Under the pieces are notes generated by a model. The model had not been told where the DNA came from. It saw only the letters and a list, made by a program, of their open reading frames with translations, and ran no database searches. A program made the translations under genes and the position numbers. A stretch of 64,000 bases of DNA from Thiohalocapsa sp. ML1 (GTDB lineage Bacteria > Pseudomonadota > Gammaproteobacteria > Chromatiales > Chromatiaceae). Of this stretch, positions 1-7,121 are shown one piece after another; within the stretch, counting starts at the first letter, position 1, and every line of letters starts with the position of its first letter. The DNA is taken from positions 100,210 through 164,209 of the forward strand of contig NZ_JABX01000010.1 in the NCBI RefSeq assembly GCF_001469165.1, read 5' to 3'.

Positions 1-542
1 AGGCCCAAGCCCTTGACGTGGAAATAGGCCACGGCGACCTGGAGGGCGGTAATGGCGACGAAATAGAGCAGGAAGCCGAGGCCGATGAGCAGCACCACCA
101 GCAGCGCCAGCAGCCGCGTCTTGGCGAACCGCCCGAGCGGCGTGAACCTGCTGCGCCCGGGCGCGGGCCGCACGCCCCAGAGCAGGTTGAGCGAATAGCG
201 CAGTTGGCCGAACACCGTCGTCGCGCCGATCAGCAGTGCGCCAACGCCGACCATGGTGGGCAGCAGCCCGGCCTCGTCGATACGCGATGCCAGAATGGCC
301 TGCTCCACGAATATGGCGGCATCGGTGCCCATGGCGCCCTTCAACTGCGCGACGACTTGGCCCTGCGCCGCACCCTCGCCGAGCACGACGCCGATGACCG
401 TGACGGCGATGATCAAGGTGGGCGCCAGCGAAAAGAGCGTGAAGAAGGCGAGCGCACCAGCATGCAGAAAGGCGTTGTGCTCCAGCCACAGGCCAACGCC
501 GGTGCGGATGATCAACCATGCGCGCTGAATGGGCTTGTACAC
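1..542 (-). CDS. YihY/BrkB-family inner-membrane protein (C-terminus beyond window)
   Basis: About 180 residues are visible, reading leftward off the window edge. The start I propose is GTG at 542, about 26 nt after the stop of the transporter gene at 568; no in-frame ATG lies between. The sequence has the typical opening of the family: an amphipathic stretch with HNAFLHAGALAFFTLFSLAP, then hydrophobic helices (TLIIAVTVIGVVLG, MVGVGALLIGATTVFGQL, LLALLVVLLIGLGFLLYFVA) and the LNLLWGVRP loop. These fit the YihY/UPF0761 (formerly RNase BN/BrkB) integral membrane family, whose function is not settled. Same strand and close spacing suggest co-transcription with the upstream transporter gene. Confidence 0.7.
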   Translation of the reverse strand, partial: MYKPIQRAWLIIRTGVGLWLEHNAFLHAGALAFFTLFSLAPTLIIAVTVIGVVLGEGAAQGQVVAQLKGAMGTDAAIFVEQAILASRIDEAGLLPTMVGVGALLIGATTVFGQLRYSLNLLWGVRPAPGRSRFTPLGRFAKTRLLALLVVLLIGLGFLLYFVAITALQVAVAYFHVKGLG

Positions 543-567
543 CTTGGCATCAGCCGGCGGCGGGCGG

Positions 568-2415
568 CTATGGAGACAGCGCCGGATACAACGGCAACAG
601 CCAGGGCACCAGCGCGACGCTCATGGCCCCGATAATCAATGTCAGCGGCAGGCCGATGCGAATGAAGTCCACGAGCCGGTAATTGCCGGCCGTCGTCACC
701 AAGGTATTCACCGGCGAGACCGGGGTCATGAAGGCGGCGGAGGCCGCCAGCGCGACGATCATCGCGAACGGATAGGGCGAGGCTTGCAGCTCCTCCGCAA
801 CGGCCAGGGCCAGCGGAATCAGCAGCACCGCATTGGCGGTGTTGACGATGAACATGCCGAGCAGCACGGTGATGGCGAACAGCACCGTCAAGATCAAGTG
901 CTCGCTACTGTTGCCGAGCACGCCGACGAGAAAGTCCGCCGCGATGTCCACACCGCCGGTGCGATCGAGCGCCAGCGCAAAGGGCATCATGCCGACGATC
1001 ATGATCAGGCTCTTCATCTGGATGGAACGATAGGCGCCATCGAGGTCGATGCAGCGAAACAGGCCCATCAGCAGACAGCCGATGAGCGCGGCCTGCACGT
1101 TGGGCACGATGCCGGTGGCCATCAGCACGATGACGACGACGAGCGTGAAGACCGCGTAGGGCGCACGCTTGGCCGCGGGCAGGTACTCGTCGAACTCCCG
1201 CGGCAGGTTCAGTAGCACCAAGTCCTGACCGCCCTTCTGCAACCGCCGGATGGCCCGCCACGGCCCGGCGAGCAACAGCGTGTCGCCGGCCTTCAGCACC
1301 TTCTCGCGCAGATGATGGGGCGCAAGCACGCCGCGGCGCCGGCGCATGCCCACCAGTGCCAGCTCGGACTGGGCCGCGGCCTCCGCCTCGGCGACGGTCT
1401 TGCCGACAAAGGCGGACTGGTACGGCAGCATGACCTCCACCAGACCAACGTCCTGCGCCCGGCCGGTGTAATAGGAGCCCGCGCGCGCCAGGCGCTCGAC
1501 GCCGTACTCCCGGCACAGCGCCTCGACATCGGCGCTGTCGTCGTCCATATCGACCAGCAGCACGTCGCCGGCGGCAAGCACAGTGTCGTCGCTGCGCGGC
1601 AGCAGGCGCCGCGCTCGGCCCACCCGCCGCTCGATGACGATGACGCGGGCGCCGATCTTGGCGGTCAGCGCCAGCTCGCCCAGCGATCGCCCGAGCAGCG
1701 GCGAGCCCGGCAGCACCCGCAAGCGGTACTCGCGCAGGCCGAGGCCATAGTGCTCCACCAGACTGTGCAGCCCCGGGCGCAGCCGTGCGGCGGCAGGGCC
1801 GGGGACATCCCGGCCGAGCCAGCGCCGGGCGAGCAGCATGTACAGCGTACCGACGATCAGAATGGGCACGCCGAAGGGCGTAAAGCTGAAGAAGCCGAAG
1901 CCATCGGCCCCGCCGCGTACCACCTCGTAGTTGATCACCAGGTTCGACGAGGTCGCCACCAGCGTCATCATGCCGCTGATCAGGGCCGCGTAGGCCATCG
2001 GCATCATCAGCGTCGCGGGCGGGATGCGGCTACGGCTCGCCATGCGCAGCACGATGGGCACGAAGATCGCCACCACGCCCGTGCTGCTCATGAAGGCGCC
2101 CAGGAACCCCACCGCGAGCATCAACAACACCAGCAGGCGGGCGGAGCTGTCGCCGCCCCAGCCCACCAGCCGGTCGCCGATGCTGCGGGCGACGCCGGTG
2201 CGCGCCAAGGCCTCGCCGATGACGAACATGGCGCCGATGAGCACGATGTTCGGGTTGCTAAAGCCGGCGAGGGCCTCGTTCACGGTCAGCACGCCGGTGA
2301 AGGGCAACAGCACCAGCATGATGAGCGCCACCGCGTCCACGCGTGGCTTGTTGATCGCGAACATCACAATGGCCGCCGCGAGCAGCAGCAGCACCGTCAA
2401 CAGATCGGTGGGCAT
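568..2415 (-). CDS. SLC13/DASS-type permease with two TrkA-C (RCK_C) domains
   Basis: A polytopic inner-membrane transporter of the SLC13/ArsB-NhaD (IT) superfamily, 615 aa from the chosen start. The N-terminal half has membrane helices beginning MPTDLLTVLLLLAAAIVMFA, with the family's hairpin sequence STGVVAIFVPIVLRMASR (about residues 110-127) and MTLVATSSNLVINYEVV. Two central soluble TrkA-C modules (about 205-285 and 295-375) follow. The C-terminal half has SVSPVNTLVTTAGNY-type helices, here TPVSPVNTLVTTAGNYR. Substrate is unknown; family members move sulfate, dicarboxylates or other anions with Na+. Start at 2415 rather than 2472, because GGGGGA lies 5-10 nt upstream and the longer N-terminus is not membrane-like. 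Confidence 0.8.
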   Translation of the reverse strand: MPTDLLTVLLLLAAAIVMFAINKPRVDAVALIMLVLLPFTGVLTVNEALAGFSNPNIVLIGAMFVIGEALARTGVARSIGDRLVGWGGDSSARLLVLLMLAVGFLGAFMSSTGVVAIFVPIVLRMASRSRIPPATLMMPMAYAALISGMMTLVATSSNLVINYEVVRGGADGFGFFSFTPFGVPILIVGTLYMLLARRWLGRDVPGPAAARLRPGLHSLVEHYGLGLREYRLRVLPGSPLLGRSLGELALTAKIGARVIVIERRVGRARRLLPRSDDTVLAAGDVLLVDMDDDSADVEALCREYGVERLARAGSYYTGRAQDVGLVEVMLPYQSAFVGKTVAEAEAAAQSELALVGMRRRRGVLAPHHLREKVLKAGDTLLLAGPWRAIRRLQKGGQDLVLLNLPREFDEYLPAAKRAPYAVFTLVVVIVLMATGIVPNVQAALIGCLLMGLFRCIDLDGAYRSIQMKSLIMIVGMMPFALALDRTGGVDIAADFLVGVLGNSSEHLILTVLFAITVLLGMFIVNTANAVLLIPLALAVAEELQASPYPFAMIVALAASAAFMTPVSPVNTLVTTAGNYRLVDFIRIGLPLTLIIGAMSVALVPWLLPLYPALSP

Positions 2416-2630
2416 GGTATCCCCCGTTGACCCCGGGTGCGGGGATTGCAGCATGAACGAGGCGTGCCGCACGAACCTTTTTTCCTCGACTCAGTCCCTC
2501 CGGGTGTGCCCACTGCGCCAGACGCGTATTCTCGAAGCGAAGGCACGCCACCGGACACCCCTGCCGCCGAGTTGTCCGCTGGTATCGGCTCATGAAGCCC
2601 GCGCCGCTCTTGGATCTCTGGCTTTACGGC

Positions 2631-2657
2631 TGCACCACAGTGGTGTAGGGTGGTGCA
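2631..2657. promoter_or_regulatory. Nested inverted repeats, candidate operator of the RM regulator
   Basis: TGCACCAC (2631-2638) and GTGGTGCA (2650-2657) form a perfect 8-bp inverted repeat. Inside it CACCAC-A-GTGGTG (2633-2645) is a second, tighter palindrome. The site ends 26 bp before the start codon of a ribbon-helix-helix protein, a class that normally binds such dyads and represses its own operon. Operator function is inferred from position and symmetry. Confidence 0.5.
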
Positions 2658-2683
2658 TCATCAACGGGCGCAAAGGGCATATC

Positions 2684-2881
2684 ATGGCGAAGACACCAAA
2701 GACCAGCGGAAACCAACGTACCGAATCAAAAACGGCTCGGGCGTCGATCAGCTTCCCGGCAGAGCTCTATGATGCGCTTGAACGTATCGCCACGGAGAAG
2801 AAGGTATCCGTGGCGTGGGTGGTGCGCGAAGCGGTGTCTGAGTACGTGGTCGACAAAGCGCCTGCACAGGGTAGGAACTAG
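2684..2881 (+). CDS. Ribbon-helix-helix (CopG/Arc-type) small regulator of the RM locus
   Basis: 65 aa. After a basic, disordered start comes a beta strand and two helices of an RHH fold: ARASISFPAELYDALERIA, then TEKKVSVAWVVREAVSEYV. The pattern (alternating polar/hydrophobic strand, FPAELYDAL helix, WVVREAV helix) is typical of CopG-family proteins. The gene ends 3 nt before the TTG start of the methyltransferase, so the two are almost certainly one transcript. It probably controls restriction-modification expression through the dyad at 2631-2657; a toxin-antitoxin antitoxin role is less likely because no toxin-sized gene follows. The ATG at 2684 is the start closest to the RHH domain. Confidence 0.7.
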   Translation: MAKTPKTSGNQRTESKTARASISFPAELYDALERIATEKKVSVAWVVREAVSEYVVDKAPAQGRN

Positions 2882-2884
2882 CCC

Positions 2885-4564
2885 TTGAACTTTATCGCCA
2901 ACGAAACCGCGCAGAAACTCCGCGGCGGCTACTACACCCCGGAAGACTTGGCGACGTTTCTGTGCAAGTGGGTACTCGAAATCAACCCTTGCCGCGTCCT
3001 TGAACCTAGCTGCGGAGACGGCGTGTTCTTCAGAGCGCTTCGCAACGCGGGCGCTAACACAACGTTGGCCGTCACTGGCTTTGAGCTCAACCAGGAAGAG
3101 GCAGCAAAGGCCACATTGCTCGCAAAGGATGTTGGACTGGCGGCGAGCAAGATCCACGCCGTAGATTTCCTGAGTTGGGCTATCGAGAAGGCCGGCTTTG
3201 GCCTCTTGCCGCACGACACCCTATTCGATGCGGTGGTCGGAAACCCGCCGTTCGTTCGCTATCAGTACTTGCCGGCGCCGTTCCAGGTGAAGGCTGAGCA
3301 GATCTTCCGCGCGCTCGAGCTGCCTTTCACAAAGCACACCAATGCATGGGTGCCTTTCATCTTGGCAAGCATGCGGATGCTTCGGCCAGGCGGCCGACTG
3401 GCGATGGTCGTCCCGGCTGAAATCATCCATGTGATGCACGCGCAGTCGCTACGCTCGTACCTCGGCCGCGAGTGCCGTCGCCTGGTCATCGTCGACCCTG
3501 AGGAGCTGTGGTTCGCCGGCACGCTGCAAGGCGCTGTGCTGCTGCTGGCCGAGAAGCGGACAGATCAGCACGATATTGCCGAAGGCATTGCTATCTACCC
3601 GGTCCGCGACCGTGAGTTTCTGCGCGAGTCCCCGGCGCGGATTTTCGCCGCACCGCAGTCAATTAACGGCAAGACGGTCGCCGGTAAGTGGACACGCGCG
3701 TTGCTGGACAAGGAGACGGGCGAGTTGATCGATGAGGTTGGCGGTCACTCCAGCGTGCATCGCTTCGCTGAGGTCGCAGATGTAGACGTTGGCATTGTTA
3801 CAGGGGCCAACAAGTTTTTCCTCGTGACCAACGATGTCGTCAGCAAGCACGGCTTAGAGCCCTGGGCGCATCCGATGTTCGGTCGGAGCGAGCACTGCCC
3901 CGGCATCATCTACGACGCCAACCAGCACGCGGCCAACGCGAAGGCAGGAAACCCAACGAACTTCCTGTGGTTCTGCGACGACGAACCACTGAAACACAAG
4001 AAGTCAAAATCATACATTGAGGCCGGAGAGGCCGTCGCGCTCCATACACGCTACAAGTGCCGCATTCGCTCGCCGTGGTTTAAGGTTCCCTCCGTGTATG
4101 CAACGGAAATCGGGATGCTCAAGCGCTCACACGACCTCCCGCGCCTCATCCTCAATAAGGTCCGTGCGTACACCACGGACACGGCCTATCGCATCCGAAC
4201 GCTTAACGGGGCATCCGCGGAGCACCTCGTCGGCTGCTTCTATAACGGCTTGACAGCTCTCAGTGCCGAGCTGGAAGGGCGGCACTACGGGGGCGGCGTG
4301 CTGGAGCTTGTGCCCTCCGAGATCGAGAAACTGGCGCTGCCGCTGCCCACGACGGCGCAAATCGACCTGAGGGAGCTCGACCGACAAATCCGATCGTCCA
4401 TGTCTGTGCAGGACGTTCTTGAGGCTAACTCGCGCATCGTGCTCGGGGGCCTCGGTCTGTCGTGCGCGCAGCAAGACAGCATCCTCAATGCATGGTTGCG
4501 CCTGCGCAACCGCAGACACCGCACGCCAAGCGATGCGAAAGACGAGGCGGCTGAAGCCGCTTAG
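2885..4564 (+). CDS. Type II N6-adenine DNA methyltransferase
   Basis: 559 aa. It transfers methyl from SAM to adenine N6 and would protect the host from the adjacent nuclease. SAM-binding motif I is LEPSCGDGVFF (about residues 39-49), preceded by the GGYYTPEDLATFL entry motif of Eco57I/TaqI-like enzymes; catalytic motif IV is NPPFVRYQY (about 119-127). The roughly 430 residues C-terminal to motif IV should include the target-recognition domain. The start is TTG at 2885, supported by AGGGTAGGAA 8-17 nt upstream and by alignment of the family N-terminus; no better ATG exists. Base composition is visibly AT-richer than neighbours, suggesting transfer. The last 4 nt overlap the convergent nuclease gene. 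Specificity cannot be read from sequence. Confidence 0.88.
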   Translation: MNFIANETAQKLRGGYYTPEDLATFLCKWVLEINPCRVLEPSCGDGVFFRALRNAGANTTLAVTGFELNQEEAAKATLLAKDVGLAASKIHAVDFLSWAIEKAGFGLLPHDTLFDAVVGNPPFVRYQYLPAPFQVKAEQIFRALELPFTKHTNAWVPFILASMRMLRPGGRLAMVVPAEIIHVMHAQSLRSYLGRECRRLVIVDPEELWFAGTLQGAVLLLAEKRTDQHDIAEGIAIYPVRDREFLRESPARIFAAPQSINGKTVAGKWTRALLDKETGELIDEVGGHSSVHRFAEVADVDVGIVTGANKFFLVTNDVVSKHGLEPWAHPMFGRSEHCPGIIYDANQHAANAKAGNPTNFLWFCDDEPLKHKKSKSYIEAGEAVALHTRYKCRIRSPWFKVPSVYATEIGMLKRSHDLPRLILNKVRAYTTDTAYRIRTLNGASAEHLVGCFYNGLTALSAELEGRHYGGGVLELVPSEIEKLALPLPTTAQIDLRELDRQIRSSMSVQDVLEANSRIVLGGLGLSCAQQDSILNAWLRLRNRRHRTPSDAKDEAAEAA

Positions 4565-5766
4565 TCGATTTCGAGGGCGAAGCGCTTCGGGTCGGCCTTG
4601 TCGCGATAGAGAGCGAGCGTGCGACCGAGAAGGTCATCTCGACCCACGTAGTCACGCAGCGGACCCCAGCTTAGGCGGGTCATAGCGTTTTTTTGCTTGT
4701 AGGCTGCGCTCGTCGTCCCCTTGGTGTGGGCAATGCGAAGGTCAAATTCCCCGTAGCTGATGCCTCTGAGGACGAGATGAAACTTCGCGTAGGCCTCTTC
4801 AACGGTCTCCGTGCGGCTTGGCCGCCACGACAGTTCGGGGAAGATCTCCTCGCGGAAATAGTGTCGATGATCGATGTCCGCCGGCAGTAATCCCTTGTCA
4901 AGGCTGATTGAGCCCGTGCTATTGGTGTTCGTACCGTCGGGAATGTTGAGATCCCGCCTCGTGAGCGCCTTGCTTTCCCAGACGAGCTCGTACGCGACAC
5001 CAGGCGCGGGCAGAGGCGCGACTGGTGCGGCTGCCGCCTTCTTTGCATGCGCTGCCTTCTTGGCCGCCGGTGCTGGCGCGGCGGGCTTCGCCGCCTTCTT
5101 CGCCGCAATCAGCGCACGGCGCAAGGGGACGACCTTCAGCTTGATTCTGGGTACGGTGTCGCTCGTCGGCGATGTTGCCAAGCACGCCGGCCGAGGCGGC
5201 GAAGTCGTCATCTCGTCGATCAGCCGGCCGGTTGCCACAAGCGCGTCAAGCTGCGTTGGGTTCGCTATCGGGACGATGTGTTCCGGATAATCCTTGGCCA
5301 GCGCATCAAACTCTTTCTCGATACTCTCAACCAGGGCCTTCTCATCGACGTTATTGAGGTCAAGCTCAACGACTAGGCCAGCCTCGATGTTGTTGTGCAG
5401 TCCACCTATCGTGAGGTTGGCGCTGCCGATGACAAGGCGAGCGTGGGTTGCTCCCTTTACCAGATAGAGTTTCGGGTGGAAGAGCACCGACCGCGAGCCC
5501 GTGTCGACGCAATAAAGCGACACGCCCATGTCGAGCAGATGCCTCGCCCCCTGACTGGAAGTGATGTCGTTGCGAATGCCAATGAAGGCCTGGGTCTTCG
5601 CGCCGTGTTCGTTAAGCTGCTTCTCAAGCAGCTCCGTACCGCTGCGATTCACAAACGCGACGCTAACAATAACTCGCTCAATACTCGGTAGATCGAATAA
5701 TTGCGCAACCGCCACGCGATGAGTCTTGGCGGTGAAGCCTTGTAAGATGAGCTCCTGTTTCGCCAT
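4561..5766 (-). CDS. PLD-superfamily restriction endonuclease (NgoFVII/BfiI-like)
   Basis: 401 aa, convergent with the methyltransferase and probably its cognate nuclease. The N-terminal ~190 residues hold a single PLD active site, HPKLYLVKG (about 96-104) followed by VIGSANLTIGG (about 112-122), the half-site layout of metal-independent dimeric BfiI/NgoFVII enzymes. A low-complexity Ala/Lys/Pro linker (about 212-258, several KKAA and APAP units) resembles histone H1 tails. The C-terminal ~140 residues start with YELVWESKALTRRDLNIPDG and look like the DNA-recognition domain of that family. Start ATG at 5766 follows GGCGAG. Alternative: a phospholipase-like protein of other function, unlikely beside an adenine methylase. 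Confidence 0.78.
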   Translation of the reverse strand: MAKQELILQGFTAKTHRVAVAQLFDLPSIERVIVSVAFVNRSGTELLEKQLNEHGAKTQAFIGIRNDITSSQGARHLLDMGVSLYCVDTGSRSVLFHPKLYLVKGATHARLVIGSANLTIGGLHNNIEAGLVVELDLNNVDEKALVESIEKEFDALAKDYPEHIVPIANPTQLDALVATGRLIDEMTTSPPRPACLATSPTSDTVPRIKLKVVPLRRALIAAKKAAKPAAPAPAAKKAAHAKKAAAAPVAPLPAPGVAYELVWESKALTRRDLNIPDGTNTNSTGSISLDKGLLPADIDHRHYFREEIFPELSWRPSRTETVEEAYAKFHLVLRGISYGEFDLRIAHTKGTTSAAYKQKNAMTRLSWGPLRDYVGRDDLLGRTLALYRDKADPKRFALEID

Positions 5767-6003
5767 ACGTCGCTCGCCTACTCTGGAGCTACAGAGATGG
5801 TCGCCGACGATGGCCGCGGAACAGGCTGTGGCATTGCTGCAGCAGGGCGATCCGGCACAAGCCCGGGGATAGCCAGCGCATCCCGCCGCCAGTTCTCGGC
5901 GCGGGATGCGCTTCGCTTTCCCGCCCTACAACTTGCTTGTTTCGCATCCGCGTCCGAATTCGTCGCGACTGGCGAGTTTGAGGAACAGTAGCTGCTGCGA
6001 TAC
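5767..6003. other. Intergenic stretch between PLD nuclease and nrdG
   Basis: No credible gene. It contains GCGGGATGCGCTTCGCTT at about 5904-5921 near a second GGGATAGCCAGCGCATCCCGC segment (5867-5887), giving complementary GCGGGATGCGC/GCGCATCCCGC arms that could form a hairpin. This may be a 3'-end structure for either flanking gene, or a dispersed repeat. Confidence 0.35.
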
Positions 6004-6717
6004 TCACACCGCACGTAGCGTGAAGTGCGGGAACGCCCCGCGCGCGGCGACGAGCGCCGCGTCGTCGATCTTGATCTGCCGTGGTGCGGGCATCCCCGCA
6101 GACGGCCCGACGGTCCGGCACTGTTGCAGCGCGTAGGTCTCGACGCCGGCCGCGGCCAGGCGCGCAAAGAGTCGCGTCAGATAGCCCGTGTCGTCGAGGC
6201 CGGGCATCGGGGTGGTGCGGACCTCCAGATCGATGCCCGCGTCGAGCAGCAGGCGCAGGCTCTGCCACGCGCGCTCGCCGGAGCCTGGCGCGCCGGTGAT
6301 GCGGGGGTAGTCCTCGGGCAGGGCCTTGATGTCGAGGGCGACCCAGTCCAGCAGCGGCAGCAGGGCGGCAAGCCGGTCCGGGTAAGGGCCGCCGGTGTGC
6401 AGGCCGGTCTTGAAGCCGAGCTTGCGGATCTCCGCGAGCGCCCCCGGCAGCGCCTGTTGCGCCGTCGGCTCGCCGCCGCTCAGCACCACGGCGTCCAGCA
6501 GACCGCGCCGCACCTCCAGGAAGCTCACGATATGCCGCCAACCGAGTGCCGACGGCCCCGTGGCGTCTTGGAGGTCCGCGTTGTGACAATACGGGCAGCG
6601 CCAGGGGCAGCCGCGGCAGTAGATGACGGCCGCGAGCTCGCCCGGATAGTCCAGGCTGGTAAGTGGGGTCAGGCCGCCGATGCGCAGTTGCTCGGCGCCC
6701 GTCGTGGCAATGCCCAT
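6004..6717 (-). CDS. nrdG: Anaerobic ribonucleoside-triphosphate reductase activating enzyme
   Basis: 237 aa radical-SAM enzyme. It uses a 4Fe-4S cluster and SAM to make the glycyl radical on NrdD. The cluster motif CRGCPWRCPYCHN (CxxxCxxC, about residues 34-46) is intact, and SGGEPTAQQALPGAL (about 79-93) and the later VRTTPMPG stretch match the activase fold; it is of the longer type close to the PflA/NrdG2 family. Start ATG at 6717 has GGGAGA about 9 nt upstream. It lies 40 nt after the small glycyl-radical ORF of nrdD, so nrdD, its split C-terminal piece and nrdG form one minus-strand operon. Confidence 0.92.
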   Translation of the reverse strand: MGIATTGAEQLRIGGLTPLTSLDYPGELAAVIYCRGCPWRCPYCHNADLQDATGPSALGWRHIVSFLEVRRGLLDAVVLSGGEPTAQQALPGALAEIRKLGFKTGLHTGGPYPDRLAALLPLLDWVALDIKALPEDYPRITGAPGSGERAWQSLRLLLDAGIDLEVRTTPMPGLDDTGYLTRLFARLAAAGVETYALQQCRTVGPSAGMPAPRQIKIDDAALVAARGAFPHFTLRAV

Positions 6718-6757
6718 GCGCTTGCGTCTCCCGACCTACCGTCTCGCGCTCTGCCGC

Positions 6758-6952
6758 TCAGGCCGCCTCGGCGCGGCGCCGAGGCACGGCCCGCACGCCA
6801 GCCGGCTGCTCGTTGAAGCAGACGCGCTCGCGGTGCTCGGACTGCTTGCCGGCATTGAAGGCGCTGACGGGGCGGTGATAGCCCATGACGCGGGTCCAGA
6901 CCTCGCAGCGGGTGCGTTCTTCGTCGTGGATTTCGATGCCATCTATGTTCAT
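6758..6952 (-). CDS. nrdD: Separate glycyl-radical C-terminal piece of class III RNR
   Basis: 64 aa. It matches the last part of ordinary NrdD proteins: DEERTRCEVWTRVMGYHRPV then SAFNAGKQSEHRERVCFNEQ. Gly24, in RVMGY, is the expected radical site. In most NrdD proteins this segment follows the CPKCD zinc site directly; here that site ends the upstream ORF and a repeat-containing insertion of about 180 bp intervenes. AGGAG lies 9 nt before the ATG at 6952, so this piece appears to be independently translated and could complement the main chain in trans. The final ~15 residues (RRRAEAA end) look like non-homologous read-through. No stop codon or frameshift breaks the radical motif. Confidence 0.75.
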   Translation of the reverse strand: MNIDGIEIHDEERTRCEVWTRVMGYHRPVSAFNAGKQSEHRERVCFNEQPAGVRAVPRRRAEAA

Positions 6953-6980
6953 TGGTTGGGCTCCTGGTTAATGCAAAAGG

Positions 6981-7121
6981 GCCGAGGGCCGAGGGCCGAG
7001 GGCCGAGGGCCGAGGGCCGAGGAATCAAGCCTGCGCCGCGCCCGCGCTGCTGATCGAAGCAACATGGTTGCGAACGTCGCCGTCGTGCGCGCCTTCCATC
7101 CTTGGCCCTTGGCCCTTGGCC
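6981..7121. repeat. Heptamer inverted-arm element inside the nrdD region
   Basis: One arm is six exact copies of GCCGAGG (6981-7022); the other is three copies of CTTGGCC (7101-7121), in opposite sense, with about 80 bp between. The element overlaps the non-conserved tail of the main NrdD ORF and separates it from the glycyl-radical ORF. It belongs to the same family as the elements near 9282, 20142 and 23594. Confidence 0.75.

Noticed and set aside
18..1215. Long plus-strand open frames opposite the membrane protein and transporter genes
   Set aside because: They are composition-driven shadows rich in Arg/His/Gln with no ribosome-binding site; the minus-strand frames have clear membrane-protein sequence.
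1312..2430. 372-codon plus-strand frame opposite the transporter
   Set aside because: Low-complexity Arg/His/Gln product typical of antisense reading of a GC-rich transporter gene.
7025..7121. Novel C-terminal domain of NrdD
   Set aside because: The extra tail is the translation of the heptamer insertion, not a conserved extension.
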